Origin: Bordetella petrii
GTDB taxonomy: Bacteria > Pseudomonadota > Gammaproteobacteria > Burkholderiales > Burkholderiaceae_B
DNA: 64,000 bases
Direction: 5' to 3'
Assembly: GCF_000067205.1 (NCBI RefSeq)
Contig: NC_010170.1
Span: 3,658,001 to 3,722,000 of the forward strand
Both the position numbers and the translations under genes were made by a program. The notes under the pieces were generated by a model. That model saw nothing but the letters and a program-made list of their open reading frames with translations. It made no database searches and had not been told where the DNA came from. Below are positions 16,986-25,618 of this stretch, in pieces (within the stretch, counting starts at the first letter, position 1; each line of letters opens with the position of its first letter).

Positions 16986-17639
16986 CTACCCGGCATCCGG
17001 CTGGCTGGCGCTGCCCCGGTTGCGCATCGCGACCGCCTGCGCCAGGCCTTGCCAGCTCCAGCCGCGTCCCAGCAGCACCATGCGGGTATGCAAGTCTTGC
17101 AGCACCGGATCAGCCACCTGCCGCCCCAGGTCGGTCACGACCTTGCGCCGCACGTCGACGTAGCCGAACTCGTATTGCCGCGCCAACGATTGCCACAGCG
17201 CCCGCGCGCCCACCGACTGGCGGGCCCCAGTGATCAGGCATTGGCCCGCATCCAGGGCCCGGCGGTACACCGCGGCGGCCAGTCCGCGGCGCTGGTAGGC
17301 CGGATCGTATTTGGAATGCGGCGCGCGCAACAGCGGATCGGCGCGGCGCCCGAGCTCTACCAGGCGATTGAATACGGTATAGCCGGCCAGCCGGCCGCGC
17401 GCCTGATCCACCACATAAACGTAGAACTCCCCGTCGGCCTCGCGGTAGCGAAGCACCAGGCCCGGAATGTCGGTGCGGGCCTCCGGCATGTCGTACAGGC
17501 GATCGCCCGGGCAGGTGATGCGGTTATATAAAGATTGCAGTTCGTTATCCAGTTTCCACGAACCAGGGTCAACGTCGATGCGCAATTCCATGATGCGGGC
17601 AAACCACCCGGGGAATGCGCCCAGCGCCAGCGCAGGCAC
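16986..17639 (-). CDS. GNAT-like acetyltransferase fold protein
   Basis: A 217-residue protein with a probable GNAT fold. The acetyl-CoA pyrophosphate loop is suggested by YDPAYQRRGLAAAVYRRALDAG at about residues 112-133, preceded by strands EFYVYVVDQARGRLAGYTVF. The substrate cannot be told. TAGGAG six bases before GTG 17639 makes that start more likely than the internal ATG at 17591. It stands alone on the minus strand, downstream of a 335-base gene-free stretch. Confidence 0.65.
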   Translation of the reverse strand: MPALALGAFPGWFARIMELRIDVDPGSWKLDNELQSLYNRITCPGDRLYDMPEARTDIPGLVLRYREADGEFYVYVVDQARGRLAGYTVFNRLVELGRRADPLLRAPHSKYDPAYQRRGLAAAVYRRALDAGQCLITGARQSVGARALWQSLARQYEFGYVDVRRKVVTDLGRQVADPVLQDLHTRMVLLGRGWSWQGLAQAVAMRNRGSASQPDAG

Positions 17640-17974
17640 GGCTATCTCCTATCAAGCAAATACAGTCAGGGGTCATCGAAAATCGCCGCCGGGTTGAGCC
17701 GGGCGGCCGAAACAAGCCAAATCAACAGCACAGGAAAAGCTCCGTCATGTAGAAAAATCGATAAAAATGGCGGCCCAAAAATGCCAACGGCCCCTCGAAC
17801 GAGGAGCCGTAATGGGGTGCGCCGGTATTGCGGCAGGCCGAGGCCAGCCGGAAAATCAGCAATCGTGGCCAGGGCGCGAAGCCGCCTTGGCCGATGTCAT
17901 GGGACAGGATCGTATCACAGGAATTTTTTCTGTGTTTTCAAGCACCTGGCCCGCAAAGCCGGGTTGCATGGCGC
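17640..17974. other. Gene-free stretch between the flxA-like and GNAT-like genes
   Basis: No open frame with credible coding signal lies here on either strand. It contains a GC hairpin (17788-17809) placed as the likely end of the flxA-like transcript, and it must hold the promoter of the GNAT-like gene, though no strong -35/-10 pair stands out. A TTTTTTCTGTGTTTTC patch at 17925-17940 is locally AT-rich. Confidence 0.6.
17788..17809 (-). terminator. Weak Rho-independent terminator candidate after the flxA-like gene
   Basis: On the minus strand CGGCTCCTCG pairs with CGAGGGGCCG (one G-T pair) around a two-base loop. A TTTTT run follows about seven bases later, which is farther than usual, so efficiency is doubtful. 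Confidence 0.4.
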
Positions 17975-18319
17975 TCAGGCGGTAATGCTCCCCCGCGCGG
18001 CGCGCAGCTTCTGCTCTTGCGCCGCGGCAATCTGCTGCTGCAACTGCACGGCCTGGCTGTTCAAGACGCGCAATTGCGGCAGCTTCTGCTCTTCGGGAAT
18101 CCGGCTGGCCTGCAGCCGCCGGATCTGCAGCATCACCTGGCGCAGCCGCTCCTGCAGTTGCTTGATGACTTCCGTCACCGGATCGCTCGCCCGCTCTTGC
18201 GGGGCCGCCGCTTCGCCCGCTACACCCGCCTTGGCGGCCCGTGCCGGCGGCGTGCCGGCGCCAGTATCGCTGGGATTCAGGTGAAGAACCGTAGAGCCGG
18301 ATAGCGCTGAAATAGACAT
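17975..18319 (-). CDS. FlxA-like coiled-coil protein
   Basis: A 114-residue protein. The N-terminal 45 residues are Ala/Pro-rich and disordered. Residues 48-105 form one long heptad-type helix (VIKQLQERLRQVMLQIRRLQ, then LRVLNSQAVQLQQQIAAAQE), the pattern of the FlxA family. E. coli FlxA is flagellar-class regulated, but its role is unknown. AAGGCGG precedes ATG 18319. No flagellar gene is in view, so the link to motility is only by family name. Confidence 0.75.
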   Translation of the reverse strand: MSISALSGSTVLHLNPSDTGAGTPPARAAKAGVAGEAAAPQERASDPVTEVIKQLQERLRQVMLQIRRLQASRIPEEQKLPQLRVLNSQAVQLQQQIAAAQEQKLRAARGSITA

Positions 18320-18348
18320 GGGCCGCCTTGAATCATGGTCACGACTCG

Positions 18349-19377
18349 TTAACGGCGCACGGGCGGCAATCTTGAGGATGCCGGCGCGCGGCCATGCGCG
18401 CCGGCGCGAAGTGCCGCGCGGGTACTCCGAAAGCCCACGGGCTTCGGCGCTTTCCCCGCGGCCGGCGCCTGCGGCGCAACGACAATTTCGCTCGCTCCGG
18501 CGTCGGCCAGCCAGTCGAGCAGCGCGCTGGGCGGCGGCTCGTCCAGGAAGTCGCCATACCGTTCGTACAGGCGCGCCTGCCAGGTCTGGAAAGCATGCCG
18601 GTATTTGCCGGCCAGGCCGGCGTTGCGCAACCGCGCGTAGGCCGCCTCGCGTATCGTCAGGTCGGCGTGCAGGCGCTTTTCCCTGCCCTTCGTGACCGAC
18701 TCGCCCGGCTTTCCGGGCGTGGCCCGGCGCACGCCGGCATGCTGGCAGTAGTACACCAGCGCGGCCGGCGCCCGCACGAATTCGATAGGCAGCGCGGCGG
18801 CCCGCAGCAGGTATTCGTCGTCTTCCTGGGACGTCAGCGCGGTATTCCAGCCGCCGATCGCGTGCACCGCCTCGCGCGTGAACAAATAGCCGTGCACCGG
18901 AACGAACCACGCGCCGCCGATCATCGCCGCAAGGCGCTCCGCCCTGCCCAGCCTGGGCGGCTCGATCAAATGGCCGGCCGTGCCGTCCTGCCAGCGATTC
19001 TGGTACGACGCCATGGCAATGGCCGGCCCATCGCCTTCGAGCGCGGCCGCCAGGGCTTCGAGCGCCCCCGCGTGCATGACGTCATCGTCATCAATGAAAT
19101 GCACCAGATCACCCGAACTGAGGGCCACGCCGCGATTGCGGGCCACGGCCGGCCCCGAGTTCGGCTGCCACAGGTAAATAAGGGAAAAGCCCGGACGGCG
19201 CTCGCGCCGCCAGGTCTCGATGGCCTCGCCGGTGGGGGCCTGCGAGCCGTCGTCAATCACAATCACTTCGCGTGGCTTGCGGGTCTGCTGCAACAGGCAA
19301 TCCAGTGTCTTGACCACGAAGCCGGGTCGATTATGCGTGGCAATAATCGTGCTGATTGGCCTGGTATCGCTCAACAT
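18349..19377 (-). CDS. Family 2 glycosyltransferase
   Basis: A 342-residue GT-A fold glycosyltransferase. N-terminal STIIATHNRPGFVVKTLDCL and EVIVIDDGS bind the nucleotide sugar. The DxD metal motif is in LVHFIDDDDVMHAGALEAL at about residues 92-110. A downstream GGWN and EDDEYLLRAAA match the acceptor-side ED motif. The C-terminal 60 residues are basic and Ala/Pro-rich. It probably adds a sugar to a surface glycan or protein; donor and acceptor are unknown. TTAGGAGA before ATG 19377 supports the start. No polysaccharide cluster surrounds it, so it is an orphan transferase. Confidence 0.9.
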   Translation of the reverse strand: MLSDTRPISTIIATHNRPGFVVKTLDCLLQQTRKPREVIVIDDGSQAPTGEAIETWRRERRPGFSLIYLWQPNSGPAVARNRGVALSSGDLVHFIDDDDVMHAGALEALAAALEGDGPAIAMASYQNRWQDGTAGHLIEPPRLGRAERLAAMIGGAWFVPVHGYLFTREAVHAIGGWNTALTSQEDDEYLLRAAALPIEFVRAPAALVYYCQHAGVRRATPGKPGESVTKGREKRLHADLTIREAAYARLRNAGLAGKYRHAFQTWQARLYERYGDFLDEPPPSALLDWLADAGASEIVVAPQAPAAGKAPKPVGFRSTRAALRAGAHGRAPASSRLPPVRR

Positions 19378-19592
19378 TCATTCTCCTAAGCACAAAATGT
19401 TCTCTGCCCTCGGCCAGAGGGCACGCCTTGAGTTACTAGGGATCAAAATACGAGTCGCCAATCGCCCGGCATGGCCGGGCCGACTGCGTCGGGTTATATG
19501 AGGTCGGATCGGGAAAATTCAAGCCTGGGCTGGCCGGCAGCCGGACGCGGGCACGCCGCTTGCCCCTACGCCGGTTTTACCGGGAGGCACAC

Positions 19593-19790
19593 ATGACCGA
19601 CGATCTTGCCGAGCGCGGCCCGCGCGACCGATCACGCATCAATATCAGCGAAGACTGGGAATGCCGGTACTGGAGCCAGCAGCTCGGCGTGACCACCGAG
19701 CAATTGCAAGAAGCCGTGCACCAGGTCGGCGACGCGGTCGAAGCGGTGCGGGCCTACCTGGCCACGCCAGCCACGGGCCGTACCAGTTAG
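19593..19790 (+). CDS. DUF3606 family small protein
   Basis: A 65-residue soluble protein matching the DUF3606 pattern: RSRINISEDWECRYWSQQLG followed by VTTEQLQEAVHQVGDAVEAVRAYL. These one-domain proteins are widespread in Burkholderiales and related groups, and their function is unknown. GGGAGG lies eight bases before ATG 19593. The gene is single, between a glycosyltransferase and a tiny lipoprotein gene. Confidence 0.85.
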   Translation: MTDDLAERGPRDRSRINISEDWECRYWSQQLGVTTEQLQEAVHQVGDAVEAVRAYLATPATGRTS

Positions 19791-19903
19791 GCCCGGGGTG
19801 CCGTCGGGTTTGGACGGTTTTCGGGCGCATGAAAAACGCCGCGGCGGGGCGGCGTAAATACCGGGTGCGGATTCGCGCCGCACTGCGCGGCGGCAAGCCC
19901 TGT

Positions 19904-20056
19904 TCAGCAGTTTCCTTTCTTGGCCTGACCCGGCGGACAGAAACCGCCTCCACCGCCGCCATGCGGGTCCACGATCACCGCGCCATCGGGCGTATACACA
20001 GCGCACCCGCCAAGCAAACAGGCAAAGACTGTCAGGGCACAAAGCATCTTCTTCAT
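19904..20056 (-). CDS. Tiny putative lipoprotein, 50 residues
   Basis: A short frame encoding MKKMLCALTVFACLLGGC with a clear lipobox (LLGGC, Cys18). The mature 33 residues contain YTPDGAVIVDPHGGGGGG, then two more Cys near the C-terminus (FCPPGQ and GNC). The two late cysteines could form a disulfide in the periplasm. Small entericidin-like or cell-surface lipoproteins have this size, but I do not recognise the family. The signal peptide and the absence of rare codons support it being real; the ribosome site is weak. Confidence 0.6.
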   Translation of the reverse strand: MKKMLCALTVFACLLGGCAVYTPDGAVIVDPHGGGGGGFCPPGQAKKGNC

Positions 20057-20154
20057 ATTCAGGCCTGGAAGTTTGAGTCGGCGCCAGTGTATTGCCGGGC
20101 TCTGAAACTGTGCCCGCCCGTTTGTAACAGTCTGCCGAGGCAGCCCAACATCAT

Positions 20155-21093
20155 TTACGCCCCCATAGCAACAGGCAGGGGGGCCGAATCGGTTTGCGTG
20201 CGCACCTGTCGAATGCTGCGCGCCGGCGGCAGGCCGAACAGGCGCGCGTATTCGCGGGTAAATTGCGGCACGCTTTCGTAGCCCACAGCATCGGCCGCAC
20301 GGCTTATCGACACGCCTTCGTACAACATGCGGCGGCGTGCCTCGATCAGGCGCAACTGTTTTTGGAACTGCAACGGCGTCAGCGAGGTAATGCGGCGAAA
20401 GTGAACGTGAAATGCCGATACGCTCATGCCCGCCGCATCTGCCAGCGTCTCGATGCGCACGGGCTGCGCATACTTTTCGCGCAAGATAGCCACGGCGCGT
20501 CCAATTCGCTGGGCGTGGCTGCCCATAACGCCCAGCGCACGAATGGCGCCGCCATGGCGGCCCGTCAGCAGCCAGAAATGCAGTTCACGCAGCAAGGCAG
20601 GACCCAGCACAGCCAGATGGCGGGGCCGGTCCAACAGGCGCAGCAAGCGCAAGGCCGTATCGGCAACTTCAGCTTCGGTCGGCTCTACCCGCACCGGCTC
20701 TTGCACCGCAAGCGGCACGGCGCCGATTTCACCTGCCAGGCCGGCGATCAACGCCGTGTCCAGCTCCACTACCAACGAGTAGTACGGCATAGCCTGACTG
20801 GCGCGGGTGATCTGGCTGACGGTAGGCACATCGGTGCTGATCAGCAACGATTCGCCCGCGCCGAAGTCATAGCTGCGCTCGCCCATGCTCACGCGCTTAT
20901 TGCCTTGCAGCACCAGAGCCACCAAAGGCTTGGAAATGGCATATTGCAGCAGGCTGGGCGCGGTTTCGCGCAGCACGACCACGCCCGGCACGGGCGTCGT
21001 GGCAACCCCATGCGCATCGACCCGCAGATCCGCATAGCGGCGGGCGTGCTCAAGCAAGGCATTAGTCGGGGTCACGGTCAATATCTGAACCAA
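20155..21093 (-). CDS. AraC family transcriptional regulator (AraC_N type)
   Basis: A regulator of about 312 residues. The N-terminal AraC_N-type sensor (YAISKPLVALVLQGNKRVSMGERSYDFGAGESLL split over 52-87) is followed by the double helix-turn-helix: AQPVRIETLADAAGMSVSAF and then ISRAADAVGYESVPQFTREY near the C-terminus. It is divergent from the short-chain dehydrogenase gene, and regulators of this type often control the adjacent oxidoreductase. The start is unclear: TTG 21093 is the longest option, with another TTG and a GTG a few codons inside. Confidence 0.88.
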   Translation of the reverse strand: MVQILTVTPTNALLEHARRYADLRVDAHGVATTPVPGVVVLRETAPSLLQYAISKPLVALVLQGNKRVSMGERSYDFGAGESLLISTDVPTVSQITRASQAMPYYSLVVELDTALIAGLAGEIGAVPLAVQEPVRVEPTEAEVADTALRLLRLLDRPRHLAVLGPALLRELHFWLLTGRHGGAIRALGVMGSHAQRIGRAVAILREKYAQPVRIETLADAAGMSVSAFHVHFRRITSLTPLQFQKQLRLIEARRRMLYEGVSISRAADAVGYESVPQFTREYARLFGLPPARSIRQVRTQTDSAPLPVAMGA

Positions 21094-21142
21094 TCGAGCA
21101 AAGCATGAAGATAATCATACAACCAAATTTAGCCTAACTACT

Positions 21143-21162
21143 TGGAAAATATGAGTTTTCCA
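21143..21162. promoter_or_regulatory. Inverted repeat in the AraC/SDR divergent gap
   Basis: TGGAAAA and TTTTCCA, perfect seven-base arms with six bases between, sit in a strikingly AT-rich 183-base gap between the divergent genes. It is a candidate operator for the AraC-type regulator or for an unrelated dimeric repressor. Confidence 0.4.
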
Positions 21163-21276
21163 TATATCCACCTTATAAATTTAAATAATCAGGCAAAAAA
21201 CAAACAGGATTACGCAACCTGTATCCTGGTCCGAAACTTAGCATGATGGCTCCACAACCGTTCGGAGTTTCTCGTC

Positions 21277-22032
21277 ATGAATACTGTTTCTTTAGTCACC
21301 GGCGCCGGCCGTGGCCTTGGCCGCAACACCGCCCTGAGCATTGCCCGCCGTGGCGGCGATGTGATCATTACCTACCGGAGCGGCAAAGACGCCGCCGAAG
21401 GCGTCGTCGCGGATGTGCACGCACTGGGCCGTAAGGCCGTTGCCCTGCAACTGGATACCGCCGAAGTCGCGAGCTTCCCGACTTTTGTGCATGCGGTGCG
21501 CGCCGCGTTGCGCCAAAACTGGCAGCGCGAAACGTTCGACCATTTAGTCAACAACGCCGGCCACGGCGAAATGGCCGACTTTGCCGCCACTACCGAAGCG
21601 CAGTTCGACGCCCTGTTCAACGTGCACGTCAAAGGCGTGTTCTTCTTGACCCAGGCGCTGCTGCCATTGCTGGCTGACGGCGGGCGCATTGTCAATTTGT
21701 CTTCGGGCCTGACGCGCGTCTCCTTTCCTGGCTTCTCGGCCTACTCGGCCGCCAAGGGCGCGGTGGAAACGCTAACCGTGTACATGGCCAAGGAGCTGGG
21801 CAGCCGCGGCATCACCGCGAACGCCGTAGCCCCGGGCGCCATCGAAACCGACTTCCTGGGCGGCGCGGTGCGCGACACGCCCGATTACAACAAGGCGTTC
21901 GCCGACATCACTGCTCTGGGCCGTGTGGGCGTACCCGACGACATCGGACCGATGATCGCCAATCTGCTCAGCGCCGATAATCGGTGGGTCAACGGCCAGC
22001 GGATAGAAGTCTCTGGCGGGCAATCGATTTAG
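21277..22032 (+). CDS. Short-chain dehydrogenase/reductase (SDR)
   Basis: A 251-residue classical SDR that oxidises or reduces a carbonyl or hydroxyl with NAD(P). The cofactor loop TGAGRGLG is at residues 8-15, LVNNAGHG is near 89-96, and the catalytic Ser-Tyr-Lys is in NLSSGLTRVS and YSAAK at about 157-161. The C-terminal VNGQRIEVSGG closes the fold as usual. The substrate cannot be inferred. It is divergent from an AraC regulator, which probably controls it. The ATG follows a CGGAG ribosome site. Confidence 0.93.
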   Translation: MNTVSLVTGAGRGLGRNTALSIARRGGDVIITYRSGKDAAEGVVADVHALGRKAVALQLDTAEVASFPTFVHAVRAALRQNWQRETFDHLVNNAGHGEMADFAATTEAQFDALFNVHVKGVFFLTQALLPLLADGGRIVNLSSGLTRVSFPGFSAYSAAKGAVETLTVYMAKELGSRGITANAVAPGAIETDFLGGAVRDTPDYNKAFADITALGRVGVPDDIGPMIANLLSADNRWVNGQRIEVSGGQSI

Positions 22033-22129
22033 GCCGGCCGCGCCTGGCCCGCCAATGCGGCGCTACAGCCAGGGGCACCATCGATGCGCGCCGCAGCCCA
22101 GGGGCAAGTTTTGGGCAACTTCCGAATCC

Positions 22130-22160
22130 AAAAGAAAAACGCCGCTGATCAGAGCGGCGT
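22130..22160 (-). terminator. Rho-independent terminator of tRNA-His
   Basis: On the minus strand the stem ACGCCGCT/AGCGGCGT with a six-base loop is followed by TTTTTCTTTT. It lies 27 bases beyond the CCA end of the tRNA-His gene and is oriented to stop that transcript. Confidence 0.9.
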
Positions 22161-22186
22161 AAGTTCTTGATTTCAAAGCAGTTTAG

Positions 22187-22263
22187 TGGGGTGGCTGATG
22201 GGACTCGAACCCACGACAACCGGAATCACAATCCGGGACTCTACCAACTGAGCTACAGCCACC
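22187..22263 (-). tRNA. tRNA-His (anticodon GTG)
   Basis: A full cloverleaf of 77 bases is seen on the minus strand. The acceptor stem GTGGCTG/CAGCCAC has the extra 5' G (G-1) specific to tRNA-His. The anticodon loop ATTGTGATT carries GTG, and the T loop is TTCGAGT. The 3' CCA is encoded. A TAGAAT -10-like element lies just upstream. A strong terminator follows. Confidence 0.97.
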
Positions 22264-22411
22264 ACTGGCACTGCAAAGAGGCCGAATTCTAGCATATATT
22301 TTGGCCCTGCCCTGCGTCCCGCCCATTCCCGGACGGGCCGCGCCTTGCTATCCTGGCGCATCCGCCGGCACCGGGCGCGGGGCAACGGCGCGACCACATT
22401 TCAGGCTTCTT

Positions 22412-23869
22412 ATGGATCGCTTCGACGAGCTTTTGCACGAGTATTGGCCGCACCTGGTGTTCGGGGTCAGCATGGTGGCCGGCACGGGGGCCGCGGTGCA
22501 TGCGGCAATGACCAAACAGGACGTACGCGCCGCCATCGGCTGGGTGGGCGTGGCGCTGTTTTCACCGCTGTTCGGCGCACTGTTCTACTTTGTGGCCGGC
22601 GTCAATCGCATTCGGCAGACGCGCGTCTCGCAGCAACGTGACGAAGCCATGCTGGCCTACGCCGGCCATGCCCAGTCGCCGGTGCGCGACGTGGTGCCCT
22701 ATTCCAGCCCGCAGTTCGCCTCGCTGAAAATCCTGGGCGACAAGGTCAGCCACTTTCCGATGCTGGGGGGCAATGCGGTGCGCCCGCTGGGTGGCGGCGA
22801 CGAGGCCTATCCGGCCATGATGCAGGCCATCCGCAATGCCCGTCATTGCATCGCCATGCAAAGCTACATATTCGACAGCGACCCCATCGGCATCGAAATG
22901 GCGCAGGCGCTCATCGACGCGCACGCCCGCGGCGTGCAGGTGCGCGTGCTGATCGACGCCATCGGCAGCCGCTATTCGCATCCGCCCATCGTGCGCCGGC
23001 TGCGGCGCGGCGGCGTGCGCACGGCGCGCTTCATGACCAACCCGCTGGGGCTGCTGCGCATGCCGTATGCCAACCTGCGCAGCCACCGCAAGATCCTGGT
23101 GGTGGACGGGCGCGTGGGCTTTACCGGCGGCATGAACGTGCGCGCGGCGTTCGTGCGCGCCCTGGCTGGCGACCAGACCAACAGCGACGTGCACTTCCAG
23201 CTCGACGGGCCTATCGTGGCGCAGCTGATGTCGGTGTTCGCGCACGACTGGAACTTCACCACGCACGAATCGCTGGATAGCGCGCCCTGGTTTCCGCCGC
23301 CCATCGCCCCGCTGCCGGGCACGGTGCCCATGCGCTGCGTGCCGTCTGGCCCCGACCGCGCGGTGGTCAGCACTCGCAACATGCTGCTGGGCGCGCTGGC
23401 GGTGGCGCAACAGCACATCCGCATCCAGTCGCCCTACTTTCTGCCCGACCAGCCGCTGATCGGCGCGCTGGCCACGGCGGCCCGGCGCGGCGTTATCGTC
23501 GACATCGTCATTCCGGGCCGCAATAACCTGCGCCTGGTGAACTACGCCATGATGGCGCAACTGGACCAGATCGTGCGCACCGGGTGCCGCGTGTGGCGCG
23601 CCTCGGGCGCGTTCGACCATTCAAAGCTGATGACCGTGGACGGGGCGTGGTCGTACGTTGGTTCGTCCAACCTCGACCCGCGCAGCCTGCGCCTGAACTT
23701 CGAGCTGGACACCGAAATCTACGACCGCGCGCTGGCGCAATGGATTGCCGCGCGCATCGACGGCCACATCGCCGGCGGGCGGCAGGTTACGCTGGAATAC
23801 CTTTACGGGCAGCCCTTCGCCAAGCGCTTGCGCAACAAGGTGATCTGGCTGGCCTCGCCGTACCTGTAG
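22412..23869 (+). CDS. cls: Cardiolipin synthase (phospholipase D superfamily)
   Basis: A 485-residue membrane phospholipase D-type enzyme that joins two phosphatidylglycerols into cardiolipin. Two N-terminal hydrophobic helices (about 15-32 and 43-62) precede two HKD catalytic motifs: HRKILVVDG starting near residue 225 and HSKLMTVDG near residue 403, each followed by the expected G-S-N-x-D type segment (YVGSSNLDPRS). Length fits ClsA-type proteins. ATG 22412 is preferred over upstream starts because the longer version adds a Pro/Gly-rich stretch before the membrane helices. Confidence 0.93.
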   Translation: MDRFDELLHEYWPHLVFGVSMVAGTGAAVHAAMTKQDVRAAIGWVGVALFSPLFGALFYFVAGVNRIRQTRVSQQRDEAMLAYAGHAQSPVRDVVPYSSPQFASLKILGDKVSHFPMLGGNAVRPLGGGDEAYPAMMQAIRNARHCIAMQSYIFDSDPIGIEMAQALIDAHARGVQVRVLIDAIGSRYSHPPIVRRLRRGGVRTARFMTNPLGLLRMPYANLRSHRKILVVDGRVGFTGGMNVRAAFVRALAGDQTNSDVHFQLDGPIVAQLMSVFAHDWNFTTHESLDSAPWFPPPIAPLPGTVPMRCVPSGPDRAVVSTRNMLLGALAVAQQHIRIQSPYFLPDQPLIGALATAARRGVIVDIVIPGRNNLRLVNYAMMAQLDQIVRTGCRVWRASGAFDHSKLMTVDGAWSYVGSSNLDPRSLRLNFELDTEIYDRALAQWIAARIDGHIAGGRQVTLEYLYGQPFAKRLRNKVIWLASPYL

Positions 23870-23877
23870 GCGCGGCG

Positions 23878-25224
23878 CTACCTCTTGCCGTAGCCTCGCA
23901 TGCGGTCGACCATCTGCGGCGCCGCGCCCAGGTAATTGGCGGGATCGCACAGCCGGTCGATGGCCGCGCGGTCCAGGTGCGCGGTGATGCGCGGCTCCTG
24001 CGCCAGCACCTCGGCCAGCGGGCGGCGCGCGGACAGCGCCGTGCGGCAGGCGTCATAGACCACGTCGTGCGCAACCTGGCGGCCCAGGTGCGCAGCCAGC
24101 CCCATCATTACCGCTTCAGATACGATCAGGCCGCCGGTCAGGTCCAGGTTGCCGCGCATGCGTTGTGTATCGACCTCCAGGCCGCCCAGCATGAACTTTG
24201 CCTGCCGCAGCGCGCCGGCGGTCAGCACGAAGGCTTCGGGGATGGCCGACCATTCAATGTGCCAGGGGCCGGTGGCCCGCTCGAAGTCCTGCACCAGCGC
24301 GTCCAGCGCCAGGCCGGCGTGCTGGCGCACTGTCTTGGAAGCGCTCAGCATCAACTCGCAGGAAATCGGGTTGCGTTTCTGGGGCATGGTGCTGGATGCG
24401 CCGCGGCTCTTGACGAAAGGCTCGAAGGCTTCCGCGACCTCGTTGGTCATCATCAGCATGATGTCCAGCGCGATCTTGCCCAGCGAACCGGCGACCAGGC
24501 CCAGGAACTGCACGGTCTCGGCCAGTCCGTCGCGCGCCACATGCCAGGTGACGGGCGCGCTGTGCAGGCCCAGCTCGCGCATTAATGCCTCGTGCACTTG
24601 CAGCCCTTGCGCCCCCAGCGAAGCCAGCGTGCCCGCCGCGCCGCCGAACTGGCCCACCAGGACGCGCGGGCGCAGTTGCTCGAGCCGCTCGCGGTGGCGG
24701 CGCACCATCAGCAGCCATACCGCCGCCTTGTAGCCGAAAGTAATGGGCAGCGCATGCTGCAGGTGGGTGCGCCCGGCCATCGGCGTGTCGCGATAGCGTT
24801 GCGCCAGCGCGTCCAGAATGCAATCCAGCTCTGCCAGATCAGTTTCGACCAGCGCCAGCGCGTCGCGCACTTGCAGCACCGTCGCCGTGTCCATGATGTC
24901 TTGCGTGGTGGCGCCCCAGTGCAGGTACTCACCCTCGGGCCCGCACATGTGGGCCAGCTGGCGCACCAGCGGCAAGATGGGATAGCCCACGATCTCGGTC
25001 TCGGCCTTGAGCACATCCAGGTCCAGCCGCGCCGCATCGACACGCGCGGCGATGGCGTTCGCCGCCGCCTGCGGGATGATGCCCAACCCGGCCTGAACGC
25101 GCGCCAGCGCCACCTCTGTCTCGGCGTAGCGGCGCAGTGTCGCCGCGTCGTCGAATACGGCGCGCATCGCGGCGGTGCCGAACATGTCTTTGAAGATGGA
25201 GGACTCGATTACGGAAACTGGCAT
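23878..25224 (-). CDS. Fumarase/aspartase superfamily lyase (PcaB / adenylosuccinate lyase-like)
   Basis: A 448-residue member of the lyase superfamily that includes adenylosuccinate lyase and 3-carboxy-cis,cis-muconate cycloisomerase. The signature GASSTMPQKRNPISCE sits near residue 280, and the second conserved region HWGATTQDIMDTAT is near 100-115, with AGRTHLQHALPITFG near 150. The C-terminal domain resembles PcaB-type proteins. No other protocatechuate gene is nearby, so the substrate is uncertain; an aspartate/fumarate-type substrate for a different acid is possible. It is a single gene with a near-consensus promoter and a large palindrome just upstream. Confidence 0.85.
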   Translation of the reverse strand: MPVSVIESSIFKDMFGTAAMRAVFDDAATLRRYAETEVALARVQAGLGIIPQAAANAIAARVDAARLDLDVLKAETEIVGYPILPLVRQLAHMCGPEGEYLHWGATTQDIMDTATVLQVRDALALVETDLAELDCILDALAQRYRDTPMAGRTHLQHALPITFGYKAAVWLLMVRRHRERLEQLRPRVLVGQFGGAAGTLASLGAQGLQVHEALMRELGLHSAPVTWHVARDGLAETVQFLGLVAGSLGKIALDIMLMMTNEVAEAFEPFVKSRGASSTMPQKRNPISCELMLSASKTVRQHAGLALDALVQDFERATGPWHIEWSAIPEAFVLTAGALRQAKFMLGGLEVDTQRMRGNLDLTGGLIVSEAVMMGLAAHLGRQVAHDVVYDACRTALSARRPLAEVLAQEPRITAHLDRAAIDRLCDPANYLGAAPQMVDRMRGYGKR

Positions 25225-25240
25225 GGCAGGCGCATCCTAA

Positions 25241-25270
25241 ATGTACGTACTTTATATTAAGTACATACAT
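25241..25270. promoter_or_regulatory. 30-bp near-perfect palindromic operator
   Basis: The segment reads ATGTACGTACTT, six central AT bases, AAGTACATACAT. It matches its own reverse complement at 26 of 30 positions, with a perfect GTACTT/AAGTAC core. It covers the -10 box and the start site of the lyase promoter, so a bound protein would block transcription. The TGTAC/GTACA form recalls GntR-family sites, but no GntR gene is adjacent. Confidence 0.75.
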
Positions 25271-25282
25271 ATATGATGTCAA
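25254..25282 (-). promoter_or_regulatory. Sigma-70 promoter of the lyase gene
   Basis: On the minus strand TTGACA (25277-25282) and TAATAT (25254-25259) are separated by 17 bases, close to the ideal. Predicted initiation is near 25247, leaving a leader of about 24 bases before the ATG at 25224. Confidence 0.8.
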
Positions 25283-25480
25283 CCATGCCAAACCAACCGT
25301 CATACCGGAGTCCGCCCGACCAGCATGGCGACCGGGCGCAATCCGGCCTGGCCGGCAGCAAGCGCCTTGCGCGGTGGAAGGTGCGGGGAATATGACCGCT
25401 ATGCAGGGGATGGCAAGGTATGGGGTGCGGCAGCCGCTGCCAGGTTGCCTGATGGCGCGACAGTGGCTGGCGCAGAAGAC

Positions 25481-25557
25481 TGGCCCGCCCTACACGATTC
25501 GAACGTGTGACCGCTCGCTTAGAAGGCGAGTGCTCTATCCAACTGAGCTAAGGGCGG
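25481..25557 (-). tRNA. tRNA-Arg (anticodon TCT)
   Basis: A 77-base cloverleaf on the minus strand: acceptor CCGCCCT/AGGGCGG, anticodon loop CCTTCTAAG with TCT, T loop TTCGAAT, and encoded CCA. It is close in sequence to other bacterial tRNA-Arg(TCT). Confidence 0.96.
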
Positions 25558-25618
25558 ATCGCGAAACGGCGCGTATGATAGCGCGGCAATTGTACCGTGC
25601 CGGGCCGCCCGCCATGGT

